From the NCBI GenBank assembly GCA_008680965.1, contig NAKE01000001.1, forward strand, positions 1,364,001 to 1,428,000: a DNA stretch of 64,000 nucleotides, given 5' to 3'. The notes below the pieces were generated by a model, which worked only from the letters and a program-made list of their open reading frames with translations, had not been told where the DNA came from and searched no databases. The position numbers and the translations under genes were made by a program. This document shows, in pieces, positions 42,931 to 52,186 of this stretch. Position 1 is the first letter of the stretch. Each line of letters starts with the position of its first letter. Source of the DNA: Collinsella aerofaciens. GTDB taxonomy: Bacteria; Actinomycetota; Coriobacteriia; Coriobacteriales; Coriobacteriaceae.

Positions 42931-43602
42931 TTATGCCTCCTGTGCAGCCTCATTGCCCAGCTTCTGCAGCAGCGCAACTTCGGCGGCGGGATCTTCGGAC
43001 TTAAATACGGCGGAGCCGGCTACGAGTACGTTGGCGCCGGCCTTGACGACCTCGGCGATGTTCTTGGAAGAGATGCCGCCGTCGACCTCGATCATGGGCG
43101 ACACGCCGTGGCGCTTGCACATGGCCTTGAGCTCGTGGAGCTTAGCGATGGTGCCCGGGATAAAGCTCTGGCCGCCAAAGCCCGGGTTCACACTCATCAG
43201 CAGCACGATATCGACGACCTCGATGATGCTCTCGAGCACGCAGACAGGCGTTGCGGGGTTGAGCACCACGCCGGCCTTGACGCCGCGCTGCTGCAGGTGC
43301 GTGAGCGTGCGGTGCAGGTGCGTGGAGGCCTCGTAGTGAACGGTGATCATATCGGCACCGGCGTCGGCATACCAATCGACCGTCTCGTCGGGGTTCGACA
43401 CCATGAGGTGTGCGTCAACCGGCACCTTGGTGGAGCGCTTGACGGCCTTGAGGATATCAACGCCAAAGGTGAGGTTGCCGGTAAAGTGACCGTCCATCAC
43501 GTCGAAGTGCACAAAGTCTGCACCGGCGATCTTGTCGAGGTCGCCCTTGAGGTTGGCCATATCAGCCGAAAGGATGGACGGAGCGATTTTGATGGAACCC
43601 AT
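42931..43602 (-). CDS. rpe: Ribulose-phosphate 3-epimerase
   Basis: 223-residue TIM barrel interconverting ribulose-5-phosphate and xylulose-5-phosphate. Start KIAPSILSADMANL, metal/catalytic VHFDVMDGHF (about 33-42), MSVNPGFGGQSF (about 140-151) and VDGGISSKN. AAAGG lies before the ATG. Located between gpsA and the cysteine desulfurase with short gaps. Confidence 0.95.
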   Translation of the reverse strand: MGSIKIAPSILSADMANLKGDLDKIAGADFVHFDVMDGHFTGNLTFGVDILKAVKRSTKVPVDAHLMVSNPDETVDWYADAGADMITVHYEASTHLHRTLTHLQQRGVKAGVVLNPATPVCVLESIIEVVDIVLLMSVNPGFGGQSFIPGTIAKLHELKAMCKRHGVSPMIEVDGGISSKNIAEVVKAGANVLVAGSAVFKSEDPAAEVALLQKLGNEAAQEA

Positions 43603-43620
43603 GGTAGTAGCCTTTCTGCA

Positions 43621-44628
43621 CTAGTCGGTGAGTCCGTAGAACTCTTGCGATGGGACGCGGTCGGTGAGAATTTCGAGCGCCCTATCCAAAGTAACACCGT
43701 TGTAGAGCGTTTGCTCCACGGCAAAGGTGAGCGGAATGTCTACGCCCAGTGAACGGGCGAGCTCGCTGACACTGCGGGCCGCAACGGCGCCCTCAACCAC
43801 CATGTGCGTGCGCTCCTCATACTCGTCGAGCGACACGCCGTGAGCAAACTCGTAGCCAAAGGTGCGGTTGCGCGAATGCTCCGAGGTGCAGGTGGCGATG
43901 AGGTCGCCCATGCCGGCAAGGCCCATGCAGGTCATGGCCTGCCCGCCGCGGGCATGCACCAGGCGGCTGATCTCGGCCAAGCCGCGCGTCATGATGAGGG
44001 CAAGCGTGTTGTCGCCCGCGCCGGAGCCGGCGGAAATGCCGCACACGATGGCGATGACGTTTTTCATGGCGCCGCAAACCTCGACGCCGGTCATGTCCTG
44101 CGACAGGTAGATGCGGAAGGCCGTGGATAGGAGTAGGTCCTTAAAGGTCTCCCCTATCTGCGAGTCTTTGCTGGCGATGACGGCGGCAGAAAGTCCGCCG
44201 CGGCAGATCTCCTCGGCATGGTTGGGGCCCGAGAGGGCCGCCACGCGCGCCTCATTGCCAATCTCGCTGGCGATGACCTCACTCATGAGCAGGCCGGACT
44301 CGGGCTCAATACCTTTGGTGAGGCAGAGTACCGGGGTGTCGGCGGCGATGAAGGGTGCTGCCTGATGGCATACGCTGCGCAGGTGCGTGGAGGGCACGGC
44401 AAAGATAATGGCCTCGGCACCGTCGAGCGTCTGCGTCAGGTCCGTCGTGGCAACGACGTTGCTGGGCAGCTCGTAGTCCACCAGATAGCGGGGGTTACGA
44501 TGCTCGCCATTGATGCCGGCGGCCGTCTGCTCACTATGGGCCCACATGGTCACGCGCTCGGCTCGCGCGGCGGCAAGGCCGGCGACGGCGGTTCCCCAGG
44601 AGCCGGAGCCAATCAGCGCAACATTCAT
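43621..44628 (-). CDS. gpsA: Glycerol-3-phosphate dehydrogenase (NAD(P)+)
   Basis: 335 residues. Makes sn-glycerol-3-phosphate for phospholipids. NAD(P) motif GSGSWGTAVAGLAA (about 7-20), catalytic Lys in GAMKNVIAI (about 190), C-terminal helical domain. GGAGAG precedes the ATG. plsY, whose enzyme uses its product, is the next gene upstream, ending nine bases away. Confidence 0.95.
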   Translation of the reverse strand: MNVALIGSGSWGTAVAGLAAARAERVTMWAHSEQTAAGINGEHRNPRYLVDYELPSNVVATTDLTQTLDGAEAIIFAVPSTHLRSVCHQAAPFIAADTPVLCLTKGIEPESGLLMSEVIASEIGNEARVAALSGPNHAEEICRGGLSAAVIASKDSQIGETFKDLLLSTAFRIYLSQDMTGVEVCGAMKNVIAIVCGISAGSGAGDNTLALIMTRGLAEISRLVHARGGQAMTCMGLAGMGDLIATCTSEHSRNRTFGYEFAHGVSLDEYEERTHMVVEGAVAARSVSELARSLGVDIPLTFAVEQTLYNGVTLDRALEILTDRVPSQEFYGLTD

Positions 44629-44637
44629 GACTCTCTC

Positions 44638-45321
44638 CTACTTATCGTCGGGCTCGGTGACGCGCTTGGTAAATGAGAGCTTGGACTCCTTGCCCGTCAT
44701 GAGCTTTTTGATGTTCGCACGATGGGCCCACACCACGGTGATGCCGATCAGTGCCATGCAAAATTTGAGACCCAGGCTGCTGTACGGAAAGACCGCGCAG
44801 ACGGCGATGGGAAGTCCGATGGCAGCGGCAAGCGAGCCTACCGATACAAACTTGGTGATGGCGACGGCCACGATAAACATGCCCAGCAGCGAAAGTCCAA
44901 TGGGCCAGTACCAGGCGAGGATGACGCCCAGACCGACCGCGATGCCCTTGCCGCCATGGAAGTTGAGGTAGGGCGAGAAGATGTGGCCCCACACCGCTGC
45001 CAGGCAAATGACACCGAGCATCCAGTCGCCGGGGGCTCCGGGCGCCATGATATTCGGCGGAAAACCATAGCCTAGGTCGGCGATAAGCGGACGCGCGATA
45101 AGAACGCAGATGGCGCCCTTCAGGCAGTCGAGCAGCAGCGTGAGCGCCGCGACCTTGGGGCCGGCTACGCGCAGGGCGTTGGTGGTGCCGATGTTGCCGG
45201 AGCCCGCCTTGCGAATATCGGTGTGGTTAAACACGCGGCCCAGGATCAGGCCAAACGGAATCGCTCCGATAAAGAACGAGACCACGGCGCAGATGGCGGT
45301 CAGCAGAATCGGATTATGCAT
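44638..45321 (-). CDS. plsY: Acyl-phosphate glycerol-3-phosphate acyltransferase PlsY
   Basis: 227 residues, five or more membrane helices. First acylation of glycerol-3-phosphate from acyl-phosphate. Motifs: GSGNIGTTNALRV, then FHGGKGIAVGLG, then an AHRANIKKL end. ATG 45321 with AAGGAG upstream is inside the end of der (8-base overlap). The plsY-gpsA pair couples substrate supply and use. Confidence 0.93.
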   Translation of the reverse strand: MHNPILLTAICAVVSFFIGAIPFGLILGRVFNHTDIRKAGSGNIGTTNALRVAGPKVAALTLLLDCLKGAICVLIARPLIADLGYGFPPNIMAPGAPGDWMLGVICLAAVWGHIFSPYLNFHGGKGIAVGLGVILAWYWPIGLSLLGMFIVAVAITKFVSVGSLAAAIGLPIAVCAVFPYSSLGLKFCMALIGITVVWAHRANIKKLMTGKESKLSFTKRVTEPDDK

Positions 45322-46648
45322 CCTTTTGCTCCTTCTTCCTAAAGAAGAGTCGAATGGGCGTGCCAGAAAAATCGAAGGTCGAGCGCATGCGGTTCTCAAC
45401 GTAGCGCTGGTAGGTGTCGTTGACCAGGTCGCTGTGGTTTACGAAGAACGTAAACGTCGGCGGGTTGACGCCCGTCTGGGTCACATAGTGCATGCGCAGG
45501 CGACGCTTGCCGTCCACCACGGTGTGGCCGAACTCGCGCAGGTCGGTGAGGAACGTGTTGAGGCGCGAGGTGGTGATCTTTTGCGAGCGCGTTTTCTCGG
45601 CTGCGTCGACCATCGCCCAAATCTTCTCGACGCTGCGGCCGGTCAGGGCCGAGATGCGCAGGTACTGGGCCCAGGGAGCCATGACGCCCAGACGGCGGTC
45701 GACGGTCTCCATGCAGGCCTCGCGCTTGCGGTCGTCGTCGAGAAGGTCCCACTTGTTGAGCAGAACCACGATGGCGCAGCCGCGCTCGATGGCCAAGCCC
45801 ATGACCTTCTGGTCCTGCTCGGTGACGCCCACGGAGGCGTCGACGACGAGCAGCGCCACGTCGGCGCGGTCGATGGCGCGCAGGCCGCGGACCATGGAGT
45901 AGTACTCGATGTTTTCGTACACGGTGCTCTTCTTGCGAATGCCCGCGGTGTCGACCATGCGGTAGTGCTTGCCGTCGCGCTCGACGACGGTGTCGATGGC
46001 ATCGCGCGTGGTACCGGCGATGTTGGACACGATGGAACGGTCGGCGCCCAGGATGCGGTTGAACAGCGAGGACTTACCGGCGTTGGGGCGGCCGATGATG
46101 GCCACGTTGAGCGCATCGGGGAACTCGTCGGCGACCTCGTCCTCCTCCTCGGGCAACAGGGCTACGATGTCGTCGAGCAGGTCGCCCGTGCCGTGGCCAT
46201 GCAGGGCCGAGAGCGGCGTGGGCTCACCGATGCCGAGCGAATAGAACTCCCAGATGTTGTCATTCTCGCGATCGGGGTTGTCGAGCTTGTTCACCAGCAA
46301 AAAGACCGGCTTGTCGCAGCGCTTGAGCATGCGAGCGACTGATTCGTCCTCCTCGGTGACGCCGGTGCGGCCGTCGACCACAAACAGGATGACGGCAGCT
46401 TCCTCGGCGGCGGCGAGGGCCTGGTCGCGGATGGATGTGGCAAAGACGTCGTCGCTCTTAAGCGGCTCGATACCACCCGTGTCGACGATGGTAAACTCGC
46501 GGCCGTTCCAATCGGCCGTGTGGTATGAGCGGTCGCGCGTGACGCCGCGGGACTCATGGACGATGGCGTCCGAGGTCTGGGCCAGGCGGTTAACGAGCGT
46601 GGACTTGCCCACGTTGGGGCGTCCGACGACGGCGACGATAGGTTTCAT
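45314..46648 (-). CDS. der: Ribosome biogenesis GTPase Der (EngA)
   Basis: 444 residues with two tandem G domains: GRPNVGKSTL (about 8) and GRPNAGKSSL (about 183), each with its DTAG/DTGG and NKxD motifs, then a KH-like C-terminal domain. Needed for 50S subunit maturation. ATG 46648 with AAAGGAGAG just upstream is chosen; the frame is open further upstream without a site. Confidence 0.95.
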   Translation of the reverse strand: MKPIVAVVGRPNVGKSTLVNRLAQTSDAIVHESRGVTRDRSYHTADWNGREFTIVDTGGIEPLKSDDVFATSIRDQALAAAEEAAVILFVVDGRTGVTEEDESVARMLKRCDKPVFLLVNKLDNPDRENDNIWEFYSLGIGEPTPLSALHGHGTGDLLDDIVALLPEEEDEVADEFPDALNVAIIGRPNAGKSSLFNRILGADRSIVSNIAGTTRDAIDTVVERDGKHYRMVDTAGIRKKSTVYENIEYYSMVRGLRAIDRADVALLVVDASVGVTEQDQKVMGLAIERGCAIVVLLNKWDLLDDDRKREACMETVDRRLGVMAPWAQYLRISALTGRSVEKIWAMVDAAEKTRSQKITTSRLNTFLTDLREFGHTVVDGKRRLRMHYVTQTGVNPPTFTFFVNHSDLVNDTYQRYVENRMRSTFDFSGTPIRLFFRKKEQKDA

Positions 46649-46658
46649 CTGCTCTCCT

Positions 46659-48101
46659 TTAATGGGTAGGGTCAGCGGGAATAGTTGAATTGGCGGGCGT
46701 TGTGCCAAGGATGTGCTCCAGGGTATCGAGCAGCTCATGCGGCATGGTCGATACCACATGAACCTCGGCGCCGCGACCGGTAAGGCTTGCGAGTAATTCG
46801 TCACGATGATACTCGTCAAGGGTCATGCCGTCGGCGTTGAACATGAGCTTAGGCACAAAGAGCATAACCCCCGACAGGTCTTGCGACAGCTGCTCCAAGA
46901 TGTCGCAGGCGACGATGAGGCCGGTCACGTCCACGTTGCCGCCAAAGTAGCGGTTTTTGATGGCCGTGACGGTACCGGCAAGGCCGTGCGGCGATTCCAC
47001 AAAGCGGGCCACGGTGTCGCGCGCGCTGGCGCCCGAGAGGCACAGCAGACGCTGGCCACGGGCGGCGATTGCCTCGCGAACGCGGCGCAGGCGCTTGGCG
47101 TCGGCGGCGAGCACGTTGTCGGTCTCGTCCAGATAGGAGCGGATCATGCCGATGCCGTCGTAGTACTGCGGGTAGCCGTCGTAAAAGTCCGCCTCGGGCG
47201 GCTCGATGCCGGCGTCCAGGTAGAACTCGTCGCTCATCTGGAAGGTGTGGCGGCCAAAGCGCTCATAGGCGCGGTCCTGGAAGGGCCGGATCATGGCAAT
47301 GGTCTCGCGCGCCAGCTCGGGCTTGTCGCTGTAGGACCAGCTAAAACGGTTCTGATGCTTGGTAAAACCGAGCGGCACGATGCCCAGGCTCGTGATCTGC
47401 TCGTGCTCCTCGCAAAAGCGCAGCGTCTTTTCCAGCTCCTCGCCGTCGTTCATGCCGGGGCACAGCACGATCTGCGCGTGGATCTCGATGCCGGCGGCCA
47501 TGATGGTCTCGAGCACGTCCATGCCGCGCTGGGCGTTGCGGCCCATCATGCGGCGGCGGACGTCGGGGCTTACGGCATGGACCGACACGTTCATGGGGCT
47601 CATGTTGCGGGCGATGACGTTTTGAACATCATCGTCGGTGAGGTTCGTGAGCGTGACAAAGTTGCCCTGCAAAAAGCTCAGGCGGTAGTCGTCATCGCGA
47701 ATATAGAGCGTGGAGCGGCCGCCCTTGGGCAGCATCGTCATAAAGCAGAACACGCAGGCGTTTACACAGGTGCGCATGCCGTCGAAGATGGGGCCATCGA
47801 ACTCCAAGCCCCAGTCCTCGCCGGGAAAGCGATCGAGCTCAACGGGTGTGACGGTGCCGTCGCGTGGATCGAAAACCTCCAACTCGACGGTGTCGTCGTC
47901 GGCCTCCCAGAGCCACACGATCATATCGGTCAGTTGCTCGCCGTTGACCGTGAGCACGCGCATGCCCGGCTCGATACCCACATCCCATGCGGGCGATTCG
48001 GGGCGCACGTTTTTAACGAGCGCGCCCTCACCCGGCTCGGGGTCGCGGCTGCGCCCGTAATCGGCCACCTCAGCGGCGTATGCGGGTACGGTCTGGTCCA
48101 T
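46659..48101 (-). CDS. DUF512 radical-SAM protein with PDZ-like N-terminus
   Basis: 480 residues. N-terminal PDZ-like segment (residues about 20-70: VRPESPAWDVGIEPGMRVL). Radical-SAM-like centre with CVNACVFCFM (about 137-146). DUF512 C-terminal domain (about 270-430). Family members usually sit next to der, as here, and are of unknown function. An earlier open frame to 48266 overlaps ispH and is not used; ATG 48101 lies three bases after the ispH stop. Confidence 0.87.
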   Translation of the reverse strand: MDQTVPAYAAEVADYGRSRDPEPGEGALVKNVRPESPAWDVGIEPGMRVLTVNGEQLTDMIVWLWEADDDTVELEVFDPRDGTVTPVELDRFPGEDWGLEFDGPIFDGMRTCVNACVFCFMTMLPKGGRSTLYIRDDDYRLSFLQGNFVTLTNLTDDDVQNVIARNMSPMNVSVHAVSPDVRRRMMGRNAQRGMDVLETIMAAGIEIHAQIVLCPGMNDGEELEKTLRFCEEHEQITSLGIVPLGFTKHQNRFSWSYSDKPELARETIAMIRPFQDRAYERFGRHTFQMSDEFYLDAGIEPPEADFYDGYPQYYDGIGMIRSYLDETDNVLAADAKRLRRVREAIAARGQRLLCLSGASARDTVARFVESPHGLAGTVTAIKNRYFGGNVDVTGLIVACDILEQLSQDLSGVMLFVPKLMFNADGMTLDEYHRDELLASLTGRGAEVHVVSTMPHELLDTLEHILGTTPANSTIPADPTH

Positions 48102-48103
48102 GA

Positions 48104-49003
48104 TTAGCGGCAAAGCTCCTTGATGCGCTCGACGGCGCGTTCGATGTGTTCTTGCGGGGTGGAGGCTCCGGCGGTGATGCCGATGTAGTGAGCGTCGGTA
48201 AACCACGCGGCCTGAAGCTCGGAAGCTTCCTCGATGTGATACGTACGCTCGCAGGCGTTTGCGCAAATCTGCGCCAGGCGGCGGGTGTTACCCGAGTTCT
48301 TTCCGCCCACGACGACCATGCAGTCGCAGCGGTTGGCAAGTGCGGCTGCTGCCTGCTGGCGCTCACTCGTGGCGGCGCAGATGGTGTTGATCACGCGCAG
48401 TTCCTGCACGCGCGGCGTGATGGCAGCCACGACCTCGGCCAGGTTCTGCGCGGTCTGGGTGGTCTGCACGACGAGCCCAACCTTGCCCTTGAGCGGCAGC
48501 GCGTCCGCATCGGCGGCGCAGCTCACGACTTGAGCGTCATCGCCGGCATGGCCCAGGATGCCCTCAACCTCGGGGTGTCCCGGCTCGCCCACGACGATCA
48601 CGCGGTAGCCCTCGCGTACCAGGCGCTCCGCCGCCACGTGGACCTTCTTCACGTAAGGACAGGTGGCATCGACCACGTCGAGGCCGCGCTCGCGAGCTGC
48701 CTCGATCACCTGCGGCACCACGCCGTGCGCGCGGATGATCATGGTGCCCGATACGGCATCGTCCAGGGTCTCAGCAAGACCGACGCCTGCCTCGGCAAGC
48801 TCGCGCACCACGATGGGGTTATGGATGAGCGGGCCCAGGGTGTGGACCTGAGTGCTCTCCCCTGCCTGCGGGGCGGCCGCCAGGGCCATATCGAGCGCGC
48901 GCTGCACGCCGTAGCAGGTGCCGGCGTGGGCAGCGATTTCGATGGTGGGGGCGTCGACCTTCCCGGTTACAGCCTCGGCAGTGTTCATGACTTCCTCGCT
49001 CAT
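48104..49003 (-). CDS. ispH: 4-hydroxy-3-methylbut-2-enyl diphosphate reductase
   Basis: 299 residues. Last step of the MEP isoprenoid pathway, giving IPP and DMAPP (DMAPP is the MiaA substrate). The three Fe-S cysteines are in GTCYGVQRA, DATCPYVKK and NTICAATSER. The latter motif and Thr/Ser-Glu residues are typical. ATG 49003 overlaps the plsC stop region by no bases but starts two bases beyond it; ATG 48988 with GAGGAAG close by is an alternative. Confidence 0.94.
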   Translation of the reverse strand: MSEEVMNTAEAVTGKVDAPTIEIAAHAGTCYGVQRALDMALAAAPQAGESTQVHTLGPLIHNPIVVRELAEAGVGLAETLDDAVSGTMIIRAHGVVPQVIEAARERGLDVVDATCPYVKKVHVAAERLVREGYRVIVVGEPGHPEVEGILGHAGDDAQVVSCAADADALPLKGKVGLVVQTTQTAQNLAEVVAAITPRVQELRVINTICAATSERQQAAAALANRCDCMVVVGGKNSGNTRRLAQICANACERTYHIEEASELQAAWFTDAHYIGITAGASTPQEHIERAVERIKELCR

Positions 49004-49005
49004 GG

Positions 49006-49734
49006 CTAGAACCTGCCAGGATGCTCGGCGCACAGGTCATCGCGCATGGCGTAGACACGATTCATGGCTTCGGACTCAAACCATGCCAGGCGTTCCTTGC
49101 GCTTGAGCTCGGCCGGAGCGTCGGATAGTGAGATGGCCTTGCCGGCACGGATCCAGCACTTTTTGGGGCGCATGAGCTTTTTACCCGCAGGCGTGATATC
49201 GGACCAGCCGCAGATGGCGAGCGGGTTGACGGGCGCCTTGCCCATCTGGGCGATAAGCGCAAAACCGCCGTGGACCTCGGGCTTGATCTCGCGCGAGCGG
49301 ATGCGCGTGCCCTCGGGGAAGATCAAGACGTCCTCGCCGCGCTGCAGCGCATGCTGGGCGGCACGCAGACACTTCATGTCGGCGGTGCCGCGCTCGACGG
49401 GAATGCCGCCCACACGGCTAAAGGCCCAGCGCACGATCTTGCTCTTGGCAAACTCGGATTTAAAGATGGGGCGAATGCGGCGGCCGCCAAAGAACAGTGC
49501 CGTCTCTACAGCCAGGAGCTCGGCCATCGAGGTGTGGTTGCAGATGACCACGCTGCCGCGGCCTTCCTGGCGCTCAAACAGCAGGTCGCTGTCCTCGACC
49601 TTCCAGCGCCACATGAGCTTGGAGAAGACCCACAGGATGCCCATGACCACGGCGACGGTGCCGCGGATGAGCGCCGGGAACTCGTCGTAGGGGGCGTTGT
49701 AGTAATCCTCGGGCGTCTGCTTAAACAGGCGCAT
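49006..49734 (-). CDS. plsC: 1-acyl-sn-glycerol-3-phosphate acyltransferase (PlsC-like)
   Basis: 242 residues, one N-terminal membrane helix (about 25-42). Adds the second acyl chain to make phosphatidic acid. Motif I reads NHTSMAE, that is H-x4-E where most PlsC proteins have H-x4-D. Motif III FPEGTRIR is normal. AAAGGAGG precedes the ATG. cmk ends four bases upstream, an order (cmk-plsC-ispH) common in this phylum and in Clostridia. Confidence 0.9.
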   Translation of the reverse strand: MRLFKQTPEDYYNAPYDEFPALIRGTVAVVMGILWVFSKLMWRWKVEDSDLLFERQEGRGSVVICNHTSMAELLAVETALFFGGRRIRPIFKSEFAKSKIVRWAFSRVGGIPVERGTADMKCLRAAQHALQRGEDVLIFPEGTRIRSREIKPEVHGGFALIAQMGKAPVNPLAICGWSDITPAGKKLMRPKKCWIRAGKAISLSDAPAELKRKERLAWFESEAMNRVYAMRDDLCAEHPGRF

Positions 49735-49737
49735 GGG

Positions 49738-50424
49738 CTACCTCCTTTGGTTGATGAGGTCCTCGATAATGCGGACGACCTCGTCGATGGTGTGGGCGGT
49801 GGAGTCGACGTGCACCGCGTCCTCGGCGGGCACGAGCGGCGCGACCTCGCGGCTGCTGTCGAGCTTGTCGCGCTGCTTGAGGGCGTTGAGGGTCTCATCG
49901 ACCTCGGCCTCGAGCTGCTCGGTTGTGAGCGGCTGGGCGTCGTTTTGGTGGCGCTGCAGCACGCGACGACGGGCGCGCTCGCGCGGGTCGGCGGTCAGGA
50001 ACACCTTGACCTGTGCGTTGGGGAACACGACGGTGCCGATGTCGCGACCCTCGGCGACGATGTCGCGGTCCTCGGCGGCGCGGCGCTGGTGGATGAGCAT
50101 GGCCGCGCGCACGCCTGGGTAGGCCGAGACCTTGGACACGTTGGCGTCGACCTGCGGGGTGCGGATGGCGGCCGAGGCGTCCTTACCGTCGATGGTCAGA
50201 CGCGTGTCCTCGCCGGTGCCGTTGGTAAAGCGAATCTCGATCTGCTCGGCGAGGGCGTCGATGGCCGCCTCGTTATCCAGGTCGATGCCGCGGTCGAGTG
50301 CGGCGAAGGTAACGGCGCGATACATAGCGCCCGTGTCGAGCTTGTTAAAGCCCAGCTGACGGGCGATCTCTTTGGCGATGGTGGACTTGCCGGAACCGGC
50401 GGGGCCGTCGATGGCGACGATCAT
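49738..50424 (-). CDS. cmk: Cytidylate kinase
   Basis: 228 residues. Phosphorylates CMP and dCMP. P-loop GPAGSGKST (about 7-15), LDTGAMYRAVT, GRDIGTVVFPNA and the RARRR lid region are present. AAAGGAAG precedes the ATG. Downstream of rluB in the leftward run. Confidence 0.95.
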   Translation of the reverse strand: MIVAIDGPAGSGKSTIAKEIARQLGFNKLDTGAMYRAVTFAALDRGIDLDNEAAIDALAEQIEIRFTNGTGEDTRLTIDGKDASAAIRTPQVDANVSKVSAYPGVRAAMLIHQRRAAEDRDIVAEGRDIGTVVFPNAQVKVFLTADPRERARRRVLQRHQNDAQPLTTEQLEAEVDETLNALKQRDKLDSSREVAPLVPAEDAVHVDSTAHTIDEVVRIIEDLINQRR

Positions 50425-50490
50425 GCAATGCTTCCTTTCGGTGGTTGACGTGCTGGTATGGGACGCGGACGCTGCGGCTCGGCGGGTTGC

Positions 50491-51468
50491 CTAGCTCGTG
50501 TAGCGCTCACGGTAGGTGTTGCGCTTGGGCGCGGAGCCGTGGCTGCCGTGGTGACGCGTGCGGGTCGCGGGGTTGGCCGCTGTCGCGTTGGGGTTGCCCC
50601 GCTTGGAGCTGGCCTGCTTGGGCGGGATGCCTCCGGCCTTGAGGATCTGCACCTCGCGGTCGGTGAGCTCGCGCCACGAGCCTTTGGCCACGTCCTTGAG
50701 CTCCAGACCGGCAAAGTTGCAGCGGTGCAGGCGGATCACGGGATGGTGGATCTTGCTCAGCATGCGCTTGACCTGGTTCTTGCGGCCCTCGCGGATGATG
50801 ACCTCCACGGCGGTGGTCCCGGGCTTGACGCCCTGGGGAGCTACGGCCTCGGCCTCGCGCGCGTTAATGACGCGGCAGATTGCCGGCTGGCACAGGCCGT
50901 CGTCGAGCTCGATGCCGCGACGGAGTGGTTTCAAGTCGCGATCGGTCAAGTCTCCGTCCACCAGCGCCTGGTAGGTCTTGTAGACGTGCTTGCTGGGGTG
51001 CAGCAGATCCTGCGACAGGTCGCCGTCGGTGGTAAAGAGCAAAAGGCCCGTGGTGTCGCGGTCCAGGCGACCCACCGGAAAGAGCCCCGGAAAACGGTCG
51101 CGCGGGACCAGGTCGGCCACGCAAGGGCGCTCCTGCGGATCGCTCATGGTGGTGAGGTAGCCAGTCGGCTTGTAGAGCATCAGGTACACGGCGCCCTGGT
51201 TGAGCTTGACGGGCATGCCGTCGACCTCGATATGGTCGCGGTCCACATCGACCTTGGTGCCCAGTTCGGTTGCGACCTGGCCGTTGACGGTCACGCGGCC
51301 GGCGGTCATCAGGTCCTCCGAGCCGCGGCGGCTCGCCACGCCCGCGCGCGCCAGAAAGCGCTGCAGGCGCATGGTGTGTGGGTAGACGGGCTGGGTGTCG
51401 CCTACGGGCGCTGCGGTGTCCGTGGCGCTTGCGACGCGCGCCTCCCCTGCTTCGTTAGTCCTCGTCAT
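50491..51468 (-). CDS. rluB: Ribosomal large-subunit pseudouridine synthase (RluB/RsuA family)
   Basis: 325 residues. S4 RNA-binding domain (MRLQRFLARAGVASRR, about 33-48), catalytic GRLDRDTTGLLLFT (about 137-150), and a basic, low-complexity C-terminal tail (about 275-325). Isomerises a uridine in 23S rRNA. ATG 51468 follows GGAGG and lies inside the end of scpB (14-base overlap), which is typical of scpA-scpB-rluB operons. Confidence 0.92.
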   Translation of the reverse strand: MTRTNEAGEARVASATDTAAPVGDTQPVYPHTMRLQRFLARAGVASRRGSEDLMTAGRVTVNGQVATELGTKVDVDRDHIEVDGMPVKLNQGAVYLMLYKPTGYLTTMSDPQERPCVADLVPRDRFPGLFPVGRLDRDTTGLLLFTTDGDLSQDLLHPSKHVYKTYQALVDGDLTDRDLKPLRRGIELDDGLCQPAICRVINAREAEAVAPQGVKPGTTAVEVIIREGRKNQVKRMLSKIHHPVIRLHRCNFAGLELKDVAKGSWRELTDREVQILKAGGIPPKQASSKRGNPNATAANPATRTRHHGSHGSAPKRNTYRERYTS

Positions 51469-52174
51469 GCAAATCCTCCGAGGTGTCACCGGTGGACAGA
51501 AGCTCCTCGCCATCGGTGTCCTCAACATCGGTATCGATCAGTTCGCGCTCTTCGTCCAGGTCCTCGGCCTGCTCCTCGAGCGTGGACTGAATGCTGCGGC
51601 CGCTCAGGCGCTCGCGGATAAATTGGCGCGACTGCTCGTCGGGAGCAAACTGCTCCAGATCGGGCAGGTCGCGGGTGGAGCGCAGGCCGAACTTTTCCAA
51701 GAAGGCGTTGGTCGTGCCGTAGATGATGGCCTGACCGCGCTCGGGGTCGCGACCGAGCTCGCGCACCAGGCCCTTATCCACGAGCGACGCGATGACGCCG
51801 TCGGAGTTGACGCCGCGGATGCCCTTAACAACCTCGCGCGTAACGGGCTGGTGGTAGGCGATGACGGCCAGGGTCTCAAGCGCCGCCTGCGACAGCTTTT
51901 GCGTGTCCCAGCTCAGCACGTAGGCCTCGACCACGTCGTGATAGGCGGGATGCGTAAACAGGCGCCAGCCACCGGCGACCTCGCGGAGCTGAAAACCGCG
52001 GTTGGCCTCCTCGTACTCTACCTTGAGCTCGGCCAAAAGCGACGCGCACTCGCCCGGGGCGATATCCAGCGCTCCTGCCAGCGCGGGTGCGCTCACGGGG
52101 TCGCTCGACACCAGCAGCAGCGCCTCGAGGGCGCCTTTGAGGCTGTTTGCCTCCAGCGTGGAAAGGGTTGACAT
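51455..52174 (-). CDS. scpB: Segregation and condensation protein ScpB
   Basis: 239 residues. Two winged-helix domains (N-terminal SLKGALEALLLVSSDPVSAP; second around LSQAALETLAVIAYHQPVTR) and a long acidic C-terminal tail (about 190-239) not present in Bacillus ScpB. Part of the SMC-ScpA-ScpB condensin acting on the chromosome. Confidence 0.94.
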   Translation of the reverse strand: MSTLSTLEANSLKGALEALLLVSSDPVSAPALAGALDIAPGECASLLAELKVEYEEANRGFQLREVAGGWRLFTHPAYHDVVEAYVLSWDTQKLSQAALETLAVIAYHQPVTREVVKGIRGVNSDGVIASLVDKGLVRELGRDPERGQAIIYGTTNAFLEKFGLRSTRDLPDLEQFAPDEQSRQFIRERLSGRSIQSTLEEQAEDLDEERELIDTDVEDTDGEELLSTGDTSEDLHDED

Positions 52175-52186
52175 GGTTGGTCGCTC

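Noticed and set aside
45110..46342. Rightward 410-codon frame
   Set aside because: Antisense to der and plsY; Arg/Val/His-rich without family features.
46806..48107. Rightward 433-codon frame
   Set aside because: Antisense to the DUF512 radical-SAM gene, which has its cysteine motif and neighbours in conserved order.
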